In this document: positions 1-6,971 of the stretch, in pieces
How positions within the stretch are numbered: position 1 is the stretch's first letter
Layout of the letters: the number at the start of each line of letters is the position of its first letter
DNA from: Thermoplasmata archaeon
GTDB taxonomy: Archaea; Thermoplasmatota; Thermoplasmata; Thermoplasmatales; Thermoplasmataceae
DNA length: 25,727 nucleotides
NCBI GenBank assembly: GCA_021797025.1
Contig: JAKAAK010000010.1
Span: forward strand, 1-25,727
Direction of reading: 5' to 3'
Notes under the pieces: generated by a model
Databases searched by the model: none
Told to the model about the DNA's origin: nothing
Seen by the model: only the letters and a program-made list of their open reading frames with translations
Made by a program: the position numbers and the translations under genes

Positions 1-77
1 CTCCGCATTCTATTCTGATTTAATGCTCCTGTTAAAAATCACCAGAACTTTCTATTGTGTATATATTAAGTTTATAA

Positions 78-94
78 ATGGGTCTGTCCGTATT
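78..94. repeat. Left attachment site, copy of the tRNA-Pro 3' end
   Basis: Seen: the 13 bases at 78-90 are identical to 25623-25635, which is the 3' end of the tRNA-Pro gene (acceptor strand plus part of the T arm) and one flanking base; allowing one mismatch the match runs to 17 bases (78-94 versus 25623-25639). Known: archaeal integrative elements recombine into tRNA 3' ends and leave a copy of that end at the far border. Inferred: this is the distal att site, so bases 1-77 would be host DNA. The core is short compared with fuselloviral att sites, which keeps this from being certain. Confidence 0.72.
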
Positions 95-314
95 CCATTA
101 TGAACATAATCAAGTCCCTTATTATACCATGAAAGAGTATTTAAAGAAAATATACCTTTATTAATATATTAATAGGATTTTCAATAAAATAAAAAACAGG
201 AATGACCCTCTTGACCTTTATACCAAAAACCATAGAACATAATGCACCACAACGGCTTAAATTTAATGCAAAATCATATCAGTGTATTTATACATAATGT
301 TTTGTAATCTTTAA

Positions 315-359
315 AATATAAAATTATACAGAATTACAATAAAAATAAATTATTCATTT
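315..359. repeat. Direct repeat copy 1, flanking the glycosylation cassette
   Basis: The 45 bases here match 3475-3518 with about four differences, including a one-base gap; the first 19 bases are identical. Both copies are in the same orientation and bracket the integrase fragment, epimerase and glycosyltransferase genes. The sequence is AT-rich, which lowers the weight of the match, but length and register argue against chance. Confidence 0.65.
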
Positions 360-376
360 CCAGATCATAATTCATT

Positions 377-841
377 TTAAATCCAGCCTTCTATATATTC
401 CTTCATTTCTATCTGCTCTTTCTCTGTAAAAGGCATATTGAGATAATGTTCTATTGCGACTTCCTGAGTACGACCTGTGCTCTGCAATATAGTTATAGTT
501 TTATCTGGCATTGAAAAAATTATCCAAGATTCATAGGTCTTCCTGATCACTTTGGCACTTAATACATATGTATCTATATTGGCTTTTGTTGCCCATCTCT
601 TTAAATTGCCTTCTATTGCTTGATAGGAAGGAATGTAATATTTGTTATTCAGGAAATTTCTTATAACTTCAACTCCCTTAATGCTTAAATGGATATATCT
701 GTCCTTAACTCCCCTTTCCAATCTTTTAACCTTATGCTCCTTGATATGGATGTTCTTTCCATCAAAATCAAACCACTGCTTATTGATTTCCATTTCCTTG
801 AGTTCTGTTATCCTTCCAGCTGTCAATAATAAACTGTCCAT
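377..841 (-). pseudogene. SSV-type tyrosine recombinase, catalytic-domain fragment
   Basis: Encodes 154 residues corresponding to the C-terminal catalytic half of a tyrosine recombinase. Residues in order: the box-A arginine R10 (TAGRITEL), a basic central strand, KxxR at 97-100 (KVIR), R124 in STGR where most families have LGH, and the nucleophile Y133 (IEHY). KxxR...R...Y is the pattern known from SSV1 integrase and differs from the HxxR...H...Y of bacterial-type enzymes. The reading frame begins just before box A and is closed by a stop only six codons upstream, so the N-terminal DNA-binding domain is absent. The ATG lies two bases past the epimerase stop, so it might still be translated by coupling. 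I read it as a remnant severed when the glycosylation genes were inserted upstream. Confidence 0.8.
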
Positions 842-843
842 TA

Positions 844-1839
844 TTACTTTATCTTTTTACTTCCAACATTGTAACGATACTGATTTATGCTGAACCAGTC
901 TATGGTTTGGCGAATAGAAGTTCTAAGTGAACATTCCGGTTTCCAGTTGAGAAATCTTCTTGTCTCTTCTGCAGCAAAGGTAAAAGAAACAGGCTTGCCG
1001 TCAACAAATTCACCAGGCTCGTAGTCCGTTTCTAAAAGCTGGATATCTGATTTTGCCACCTCTGAAATCATGGTTGTAAATTCCACATTTGATGTTACCC
1101 TATCTTCCTTATTTCCGCCAAGATGGAGCATTTTGCCAGGAAATAGTGCTGGTTCTTGCTCAAATTTATTTATAAAAGCTGAGTAAAATGATACCACATC
1201 CTCTGAAAACGTCCACAATCTCTTTGCTTTGGGGGATCTGAGGGGAAAGGTTTTCTGTTCATCAAGTATTGAAAGTATTAATTTATGGGGCAATTCATCG
1301 CTCCTTCCTCCCGGGCCGAAAGTTGAGGCTGTCCTGGTTATGACTGTAGGTATGCCGTGAGCCATATGGTATGTCTGATACAGAAGTTCTACAGCAGCCT
1401 TTGTCCATCCGTATACCGATGTAGGTGATGGCAAGGTTTTTTCAGTTATAACGGTACTGTTGCCATGTCCGTAGAGAGCGTTGAATGATGATGGATAAAC
1501 CATTAAAGGGGGTCTGCTGATTCTTCTGGCTTTTTCAAGCAGCGAAAGTGAGGGGAGTATATTGGCTGAAGTTGTATTTTGAGGGCTTTCTGTGCCAAAC
1601 GGCCTGTCCGCAAATCCTATTGCACAGTCAAAGACCATATCAGTACCGGACAGATCATCCTCACGCACATCCAGCTGTGATTTCCATACGTAATTGATTG
1701 AGGGCAATTCGTCAAATAATCTCCAGGCTTCATCTTTTCTACAGTAATCCAGTACCGTAACTTTGTGGCCCATGCGAACAAAAAGTTTTGTCAGGGTGCT
1801 GCCAAGTACACCTGCCCCTCCGGTTATCATAATTTTCAA
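844..1839 (-). CDS. NAD-dependent epimerase/dehydratase (extended SDR)
   Basis: 331 residues, normal length for nucleotide-sugar epimerases/dehydratases. The N-terminus has the Rossmann motif TGGAGVLGS (residues 6-14) followed by an acidic residue D31 that suits NAD. The active site is visible as S117/S118 (YPSSFNALYG) and YxxxK at Y143 and K147 (VYGWTK). A GGRSDELP loop and the C-terminal substrate domain follow. It probably converts a nucleotide-activated sugar in the cytoplasm. The start overlaps the stop of the upstream glycosyltransferase by four bases (ATGA type), so the two are translationally coupled and probably act in one glycan pathway, perhaps S-layer or glycolipid decoration. The exact sugar cannot be read from sequence. 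Confidence 0.9.
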   Translation of the reverse strand: MKIMITGGAGVLGSTLTKLFVRMGHKVTVLDYCRKDEAWRLFDELPSINYVWKSQLDVREDDLSGTDMVFDCAIGFADRPFGTESPQNTTSANILPSLSLLEKARRISRPPLMVYPSSFNALYGHGNSTVITEKTLPSPTSVYGWTKAAVELLYQTYHMAHGIPTVITRTASTFGPGGRSDELPHKLILSILDEQKTFPLRSPKAKRLWTFSEDVVSFYSAFINKFEQEPALFPGKMLHLGGNKEDRVTSNVEFTTMISEVAKSDIQLLETDYEPGEFVDGKPVSFTFAAEETRRFLNWKPECSLRTSIRQTIDWFSINQYRYNVGSKKIK

Positions 1840-3062
1840 TTGAACATCTCCTCCACAATTTCTCTGAGCATCCGTATAGAATCAGGCTCTAACCAGGTTT
1901 TCTTCGGATCATTTGTAGTTGCGCGCCGTGAGGCATTTGTAAGGATATTGAAATATTCCGGTTGTCTTTCCTTTATGAGACTATTGCCCTCGCCATACCT
2001 TATGAATCTTGAAACGAACTTCACCAATGCTCCCTCTGAGTTATCATAGCCGTAGTCATGTTTTATAACAAGGTTATCTGCGGGTATGATCTTGTGTCCG
2101 CTGCCTTTTGCCCTCATGCAGAAGTCTATATCTTCACCGGCGGCCAGGGGGAAGCTTTCATCAAATTTTATACTACCTTCGAGAACGGCCATAGGCGCAA
2201 TCATAACACATGTCGTTCCGTATACAAGGTTGGAACGGCCAGCATCTGATTCGTAGACTCCATTAAGGGTACCGTCAAGGTCATGAAATAAATCAAAGCA
2301 GGTATTTCCATAGCTTTCTATTTTTGGACAATATAGATTATTACTTCCTACTGCACCCTTACAAACCGCTCTAAATATATCACTGAAAGGGTTGACAACA
2401 TCGTCATCCATGAAAACCAATAAGTCAAGGTTGTTTTCCAAAGCCCTGTCAATTCCAATGTTCCTAGCTTTAGCCGGACCGCGATCATCTTCAATATCGA
2501 TAATTTCAGTTTTCTCGAAACGGTCTAAAATTGTACTGCAATGCTCAGGAATTTTACCAGCTACCCATATGAAAGAAAGATTTTTCCATACCTCTAGAGA
2601 TTTTATTAGATTTTCTAATCTTTGTAATTTAGCAGAATTTCCGTTGGAAAGGTTCGTTGGTATAACTACGCCAGACCTGAAGTCATTCTTTCTTCCATCC
2701 ATTGGTTCCATTGCCGGGAGCCGCTCTTTTGATTGATAATTTAAAACCTTTTCTGGACTGTGCATATAGCTTTGTGACCTGTTGAAACCTAGCCAAAGTG
2801 AAAGTGACGATATAATGTTAAGGGTGATGAAGGTCATAACGTTTCTATGTGTTAGGCCTGAATTTTCCAGCTCAACTTTGCGATTAGAGAGATAATTCAT
2901 CAAACCGTTTACCTGGTCAGAGTTATCATTAACCACACAAGAAAAATCTATCCCAGTAAGTTTAGAAAGGTCTCTGGAAAAAGACTCAATAGCTTCAATT
3001 TTAAAATGGTGATCAATTTCACCAGTCATACTTTTTTTGTAAGTCAGAACGGCGCCAGTCAT
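1836..3062 (-). CDS. Glycosyltransferase, GT2/GT-A fold
   Basis: 408 residues. The GT-A core begins near residue 131 (VVIPTNLSNG). The metal-binding acidic triad is MDDD at 218-221, the GPAKARNIGI stretch at 195-204 is the usual helix before it, and the catalytic GED is at 309-311 with a following conserved histidine H335. About 130 residues precede the core, including VVNDNSDQ at 43-50, which resembles the start of a GT2 fold; it may be a degenerate second sugar-nucleotide domain. No signal peptide is visible; a mildly hydrophobic stretch at 76-92 could be a membrane contact. It is first in a two-gene operon with the epimerase. A TATA-like run lies at about 3085-3100. Donor and acceptor are unknown. 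Confidence 0.87.
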   Translation of the reverse strand: MTGAVLTYKKSMTGEIDHHFKIEAIESFSRDLSKLTGIDFSCVVNDNSDQVNGLMNYLSNRKVELENSGLTHRNVMTFITLNIISSLSLWLGFNRSQSYMHSPEKVLNYQSKERLPAMEPMDGRKNDFRSGVVIPTNLSNGNSAKLQRLENLIKSLEVWKNLSFIWVAGKIPEHCSTILDRFEKTEIIDIEDDRGPAKARNIGIDRALENNLDLLVFMDDDVVNPFSDIFRAVCKGAVGSNNLYCPKIESYGNTCFDLFHDLDGTLNGVYESDAGRSNLVYGTTCVMIAPMAVLEGSIKFDESFPLAAGEDIDFCMRAKGSGHKIIPADNLVIKHDYGYDNSEGALVKFVSRFIRYGEGNSLIKERQPEYFNILTNASRRATTNDPKKTWLEPDSIRMLREIVEEMFN

Positions 3063-3287
3063 AATTATTAAAGCGATTAGGGGACAACTATATTTAAATA
3101 TTTTGACTTTCTTATATGTTTACTTTATATTCTGCTAATCAGATATTCTTTTTTTCAAAATTCTGATAAACATTACTGTTATTAAATTCATTAATCACTG
3201 CAAAAGCCACAATATATGGAAGTTCTGCGCTATAAGCGGTAATACACTAAATGCTAAATATATATAGAGAATGCATATTTGATAAAC

Positions 3288-3458
3288 ATGACAAATGGTT
3301 TTAATATAAGGCGTGAGAGCGCTAAACAAAGGAATAAGCTTGTTGGTTCAGAAAGGTCTCTTAAACTTAATTTGCTATTCGGATCGTATACTATGACGAA
3401 TATTTACAAACCGGTTCAGGCGAATAAACGTAGAGTGGGTACTAGGCCATATAAATAA
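3288..3458 (+). CDS. Possible small basic protein (56 aa)
   Basis: ATG-to-TAA frame of 56 residues rich in lysine and arginine (starts MTNGFNIRRES, ends RRVGTRPYK). The bases around it are richer in GC than the flanks, as expected of former coding DNA. I do not recognise the family; it could be the tail of a lost gene. Low confidence that it is expressed. Confidence 0.25.
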   Translation: MTNGFNIRRESAKQRNKLVGSERSLKLNLLFGSYTMTNIYKPVQANKRRVGTRPYK

Positions 3459-3474
3459 TCAGCACAAAACTTAC

Positions 3475-3518
3475 AATATAAAATTATACAGAAGTTAAAT
3501 AAAAATAATTATTCATTT
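3475..3518. repeat. Direct repeat copy 2, flanking the glycosylation cassette
   Basis: Partner of the repeat at 315-359, same orientation, about 3.16 kb away. It lies roughly 50 bases before the hairpin array begins. Confidence 0.65.
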
Positions 3519-3569
3519 TAATCTGTTCTCGTATACAATACAGAGTTTTTAATTAATATCTGAAGCCAT

Positions 3570-3622
3570 AGTCGTTATACTTTAAAACGACTGTATAGTC
3601 ATTAGTTTGCGATAGGACTATA
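3570..3622 (+). repeat. Array unit 0: hairpin pair only
   Basis: Hairpin 1: AGTCGTT (3570-3576) with AACGACT (3586-3592), loop 9. Hairpin 2: TATAGTC (3594-3600) with GACTATA (3616-3622), loop 15. Shared core AGTC/GACT. The upstream leader is degenerate and there is no T run. Confidence 0.8.
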
Positions 3623-3631
3623 CCATATTTG

Positions 3632-3770
3632 ACACATATGATATTACGTGCCTGAGAATTAATAACTAAATCTATGAAAATAATATTCTGGATTTAATTA
3701 AGCTTCATGTGCCTTATATTTTAAAAGGAACGTATAATCCTTTCTGTCTGGGAGGAACATCCCCTTTTTT
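3632..3770 (+). repeat. Array unit 1 (type A leader)
   Basis: Header at 3632, type A leader at about 3667-3705. Hairpin 1: CCTT (3712-3715) with AAGG (3725-3728), loop 9. Hairpin 2 is weak: TCCT (3738-3741) with AGGA (3753-3756), loop 11. Six T at 3765-3770. Confidence 0.75.
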
Positions 3771-3781
3771 CCATATATACG

Positions 3782-3929
3782 TAATATATGATCTTACACA
3801 CGTGAGATAAATAAATAATAGTAAATTTTTAAAGACAATGATATTGTGTTTTATTTTACATATCCATAGTAAGTTTTATTTTATAACTTACGTAAGTAAG
3901 TTTCTTGTCCTGATTTACTATGCATTTTT
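3782..3929 (+). repeat. Array unit 2 (type B leader)
   Basis: Header at 3782, type B leader at about 3819-3860. Hairpin 1: GTAAGTT (3869-3875) with AACTTAC (3885-3891), loop 9. Hairpin 2: AGTAA (3895-3899) with TTACT (3915-3919), loop 15. Shared core GTAA/TTAC. Five T at 3925-3929. Confidence 0.8.
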
Positions 3930-3940
3930 ACGTATATTGT

Positions 3941-4081
3941 GTAAATATGATTTTAACGCACGTGAGAATAATAATAAAATCTATGAAAATAACATTTTAG
4001 CTTTTGATTAAACTTTCACGACCCTTATATTTTAAAAGGGTTATATGACCCTTTCTTCTGTTTAGGGTCATCCGATTTTTT
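3941..4081 (+). repeat. Array unit 3 (type A leader)
   Basis: Header at 3941, type A leader at about 3974-4018. Hairpin 1: ACCCTT (4021-4026) with AAGGGT (4036-4041), loop 9. Hairpin 2: ATGACCCT (4045-4052) with AGGGTCAT (4064-4071), loop 11. Shared core ACCCT/AGGGT. Six T at 4076-4081. This is the clearest type A unit. Confidence 0.85.
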
Positions 4082-4091
4082 ACGTATTTAG

Positions 4092-4245
4092 CCATATACG
4101 AGTTAACGCACATGCGAGAATTAAATAAATCATAATAGTAAATTTTTAAAGAAATGAAATTGTGTTTTAGTTTACATACTCATATTACGTTATATTTTAT
4201 AACGTTATACATAACGTTTGTTGTCGCAACGTAAGTGTGTTTTTT
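4092..4245 (+). repeat. Array unit 4 (type B leader)
   Basis: Header at 4092, type B leader at about 4134-4176 with a TATA-like TTTTTAAA at 4143-4150. Hairpin 1: ACGTT (4187-4191) with AACGT (4201-4205), loop 9. Hairpin 2: ACGTT (4214-4218) with AACGT (4228-4232), loop 9. Both stems are identical. Six T at 4240-4245. Confidence 0.85.
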
Positions 4246-4256
4246 ACGTATATGGC

Positions 4257-4398
4257 ATATATATGATTTACGCGCCTGAGATAAATAATAGTATATTTTT
4301 AAAGAAATAAGATTGTGTTTTAGTTTACAACCTCCTATTAAGTTATAAATTATAACTTAATACATTAAGTTAGTTCTCGTAATTTAAGTATGTTTTTT
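4257..4398 (+). repeat. Array unit 5 (type B leader)
   Basis: Header at 4257, type B leader at about 4287-4328, nearly identical to unit 4. Hairpin 1: TTAAGTT (4338-4344) with AACTTAA (4354-4360), loop 9. Hairpin 2: TTAAGTT (4365-4371) with AATTTAA (4381-4387), loop 9, one G-T (G-U) pair. Six T at 4393-4398. Confidence 0.85.
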
Positions 4399-4410
4399 AC
4401 GTATATTTGC

Positions 4411-4506
4411 AATATAGGATTTGATGCACGATGATTTAATATTCATAAGTCTTTATTTTAATAAGACTTATATAAGTGTTAAGTGCTGGGACACTTATAT
4501 CCTTTT
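4411..4506 (+). repeat. Array unit 6 (short, no leader)
   Basis: Header at 4411 passes straight into the stems. Hairpin 1: ATAAGTCTT (4445-4453) with AAGACTTAT (4463-4471), loop 9, the longest stem in the array. Hairpin 2: ATAAGTGT (4472-4479) with ACACTTAT (4491-4498), loop 11. Shared core ATAAGT/ACTTAT. Four T at 4503-4506. Confidence 0.85.
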
Positions 4507-4509
4507 GGG

Positions 4510-4615
4510 CATATATGATATGACGCGCGAGGAAATATAATATAATGCAATATCTGAAAATATTATTTTGTAATTTAATTAACTTTTATGGACGTTAAGT
4601 GCCGGGATGTCTATA
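4510..4615 (+). repeat. Array unit 7 (type A leader, one hairpin)
   Basis: Header at 4510, type A leader at about 4545-4588. Only hairpin 2 is evident: TATGGAC (4587-4593) with GTCTATA (4609-4615), loop 15, with one G-T pair. Its loop shares TAAGTGCYGGG with unit 6. No T run follows; the array ends here. Confidence 0.7.
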
Positions 4616-5126
4616 CCCATTATAGTAGATATGGATATGCACCTGTCAGTAAGAAGTATAAAGAGAAAATCTAGAGAGCCATCTAATCATATTAATGCAA
4701 TATTGCAACGCCAGGTTGTAAATCAAGGATTGAGTTGCCTTACATCATTAAAATATGGTATGTATCTACCGATAATTCTTTCAAAATGCATGAGATAGAA
4801 TATACGTATATATCGATGCATGATAAATTTATTGCGTATTTTCAAGCATTAACGGGGCAGTTAAAATCAGAACTTGGCAGTTACCATACAACTCCCTTAA
4901 CTATAACAAGATTAGATCGGCCTATAATTCGACTGCGACAATCATTCCCAGTGCTAGAATAAATAACCATGACCGAAAGAGAGAGCTCTTCATCTGATAA
5001 GCGAACAATTGGAATTATGATATTGCAGAGACGTAGTGACAGAAATTAATGGGTAAAGCTACTTACATCAAAAGATGAAAAAAGACAAGGTATTTATTGA
5101 TAATTTGCCTACAAGAGTAGAGGAGC
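4616..5126. other. Noncoding stretch after the array
   Basis: About 510 bases with only short overlapping open frames that show no recognisable protein. The last part carries a good ribosome site (GAGGAG just before 5127) for the next gene. Some of it may be decayed coding DNA. Confidence 0.5.
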
Positions 5127-5654
5127 ATGAAGTTATACCAGTCAGTATTGGCTTTTATAGGCAATTTTTTCCCATTATTTGCTATAATTTATGTTGTTTA
5201 TGTTGGTTTTGTAGTAAGCTTGTATTTGCTCCCATTAGCAGGTAGCGCACTTTGTAATCTTATTTGGGCGCAGTTGTTAAATAAAGATTATCTCGAAAGG
5301 CATTCTGAAAATGAACATTATGAAGTTACAGAAATTGAGGACATGGGAAAAGATGTGATAGCTTATTTTCTATCTTATTCAGTTTCTCTACCCTCTGTGC
5401 TGTTCCTATCACCGGATAAGGGCCTATTTGTGCTTTTCATCGCCCTTTTTCTAATATTTATACTGTTCAACAATAATAAAATAATGCTATTCAACCCATT
5501 CTTAAGTGTAAAAGGATACCATGAATTTGAGGCTAAAATTAAGAATGGACCATCCATTTACTTGATTTCGAAACAACGAATTAATATCGATGAAAAATTA
5601 GACCTTTACAAATTAAACGAATTTCTATACTTGGTGAAAAGAGTTTTTGATTGA
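5127..5654 (+). CDS. Membrane protein, KwaA-like (Kiwa defence)
   Basis: 175 residues. Hydrophobic segments at about 10-34, 36-50, 77-95 and 98-116 predict four membrane passes, and a soluble tail begins with NPFLSVKGYHEFE (123-135), then an ISKQR strand. Known: KwaA of the Kiwa system is a four-pass membrane protein of this size that forms a membrane complex with KwaB and senses phage attack. The NP...GY..FE tail and pass pattern resemble KwaA, and the convergent neighbour looks like KwaB. Start chosen at ATG 5127 behind GAGGAG. Odd: canonical kwaA and kwaB are co-directional, while here the genes converge with an 11-bp gap. If not KwaA it is an unassigned small membrane protein. Confidence 0.5.
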   Translation: MKLYQSVLAFIGNFFPLFAIIYVVYVGFVVSLYLLPLAGSALCNLIWAQLLNKDYLERHSENEHYEVTEIEDMGKDVIAYFLSYSVSLPSVLFLSPDKGLFVLFIALFLIFILFNNNKIMLFNPFLSVKGYHEFEAKIKNGPSIYLISKQRINIDEKLDLYKLNEFLYLVKRVFD

Positions 5655-5665
5655 TAGAAATTAAG

Positions 5666-6688
5666 TCAAGTCGCTTCAGAAAAACTTTCGATTATAATGG
5701 TTTTTTCTGCCCCGTCCAGTGTATATTCAGAACCGTATTTACCAAGAATTATATTGTATATCTCCTTTCCTGTCAAATTTTCTGTCACTAGTTTTTTGCT
5801 TTCTTTATCTATCTGCAGAGTCTTTTTGAATTTACCCCTTGAGTTTAATATATCAATATAGCGCTGTTCAAATGGCCTAAAATCTTTTTGGTTAATCGTA
5901 AAATAAGTAGGTGAAACACACATCCAGTTCCTACCAAGATACTCAATTAGTTTATCAGCACTGTCAATGACATTCTCAATCAACTTCCGGTCTTCCTTAA
6001 TAATGTCCAACATGTGGTTTGTTGTCGCACAGATCAAATTAAAATTGTAGAAATTATAAATAAATGCAAAACCAGCGCCATCGTCTGATGTGCAAACTAC
6101 TATGTCCGGTTCCGTGAATGTGAGAAGAAGGTAGTCTTCTTTTATAGTTTTTATTTCATGAAACTTTGTACCATACAGGTATGAATTATTAATTTTTTTG
6201 CCTGAAGACATTAATTTGATTTTTTTAACTCTCTTAACGTAGATCACGCCATCAAAACCAATTGCAAAAGCAATTGGAATCTTTTTCTCACTAAAAGTTT
6301 CTTTATTTGTTCTAAACGTTGGGTCTGAAGAGGGGTTTTTCATGGAAGAAATGAAGCGCTTCAACTCTTCTGGGTAATTTTCCTCATTCAAGATACCGAC
6401 TTGCCCCTCCCCGATCTTAAAATTTAATTTGTAATCGGTATGCACACTAATTTCCTCCTTTTTTTTGTTGCCAAAATCATCTTTTAATTTCGCTAACATG
6501 TCATCTCTAACACCATCTTTCGTTGCCATGTCTTCAGTATAAAATCCCACGTCCTTTTTCTTATTTTCCTGACCATCTAATGCGAGCCTATACACGAATC
6601 TGACGTGAAGATCTGTTGGTTTTGACTTATCTAAATTTTCCAGAATTTCCGACAGGCTCTCTTTATACTGAGATTCATTTTCAATCAT
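5666..6688 (-). CDS. DUF4868-like protein, KwaB-like (Kiwa defence)
   Basis: 340 residues, close to the ~315 usual for KwaB. The N-terminal ~90 residues are charged; the C-terminal two thirds (from about 130) look like DUF4868: alternating strands (FAIGFDGVIYVKRVKKIKL, then DIVVCTSDDGAGFAFIYN), a long helix with repeated acidic/aliphatic residues, and a final strand-rich EYTLDGAEKTIIIES. Known: KwaB carries DUF4868 and is the DNA-binding effector of Kiwa, acting with membrane KwaA. The ATG at 6688 has a strong AGGAGGA about 8 bases upstream. Assignment rests on remembered family pattern plus the four-pass membrane neighbour, so it is moderate. No signal peptide or membrane segment. Confidence 0.55.
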   Translation of the reverse strand: MIENESQYKESLSEILENLDKSKPTDLHVRFVYRLALDGQENKKKDVGFYTEDMATKDGVRDDMLAKLKDDFGNKKKEEISVHTDYKLNFKIGEGQVGILNEENYPEELKRFISSMKNPSSDPTFRTNKETFSEKKIPIAFAIGFDGVIYVKRVKKIKLMSSGKKINNSYLYGTKFHEIKTIKEDYLLLTFTEPDIVVCTSDDGAGFAFIYNFYNFNLICATTNHMLDIIKEDRKLIENVIDSADKLIEYLGRNWMCVSPTYFTINQKDFRPFEQRYIDILNSRGKFKKTLQIDKESKKLVTENLTGKEIYNIILGKYGSEYTLDGAEKTIIIESFSEAT

Positions 6689-6755
6689 ACTTCTATCCTC
6701 CTTGCCATGGTGTAATCAATATAATCTATTACTGCCACTCCAATGTCACTTTAAC

Positions 6756-6782
6756 TGATCTGCCCCATCTAATGTTGGACAG
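6756..6782. mobile_element. Possible insertion-sequence end remnant
   Basis: The stretch TGATCTGCCCC followed by AATGTTGGACAG resembles the terminal repeats of IS3-family elements. I see no transposase and no partner end nearby, so this would be a solo relic within the promoter region of the KwaB-like gene. Confidence 0.25.
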
Positions 6783-6971
6783 TTTTTCAGTATAATATTG
6801 ATAAACTTTTATTCTCCTTTCCTATATTAATTTTCCTGCTTTTCAATCTTGTATAATGATTTTAACCATAACTCCATTATGGCACTGATCATGGAATACT
6901 GAGAATCATTTGTAGTAAATTATATATTATCCATATAATAAATATAAATAATAACATAATAATACCAGTAT

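Larger units (their letters stand above)
1..376. other. Left flank, no gene seen
   Basis: AT-rich stretch containing the left att-like site at 78-94 and one copy of a 45-bp repeat at 315-359. I see no convincing coding region or RNA gene in it. Confidence 0.6.
3063..3569. other. Noncoding stretch upstream of the glycosyltransferase
   Basis: Holds the minus-strand glycosyltransferase promoter region, a possible 56-residue basic ORF (3288-3458) and the second copy of the 45-bp repeat (3475-3518). Nothing else is recognised. Confidence 0.5.
3570..4615 (+). repeat. Array of eight paired-hairpin units, undescribed
   Basis: Seen directly: about 1 kb without genes is built from successive units of roughly 105-170 bp. 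A full unit has (a) a header near ATATGAT-n-TTACGCACGTGAGA, (b) one of two conserved leaders (type A with ATCTATGAAAATAA; type B with AGTAAATTTTTAAAGAAAT), (c) hairpin 1 with a 9-base A/T loop in all seven cases, (d) hairpin 2 with a 9-15-base loop, and (e) a run of 4-6 T in most units followed by TACGTATAT. Within a unit both hairpins use the same stem core; between units that core differs and all arms change together. Order of leaders: A, B, A, B, B, none, A. Possible meanings are tandem small RNA genes, an iteron/partition locus or recombination sites; I cannot choose. Individual units follow. Confidence 0.85.

Noticed and set aside
377..841. int(C) half of an SSV-type integrase split by integration
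   Set aside because: The break at about 841 is not at an att-like sequence and no matching int(N) is seen by the tRNA, so simple truncation by cassette insertion is more likely.
3570..4615. CRISPR array
   Set aside because: Units are 105-170 bp apart, conserved parts are long and internally palindromic, and there are no uniform spacers or cas genes.
4607..4962. Two overlapping open frames of 63 and 75 codons
   Set aside because: No recognisable protein pattern, the first starts inside the hairpin array, and they overlap each other in different frames.
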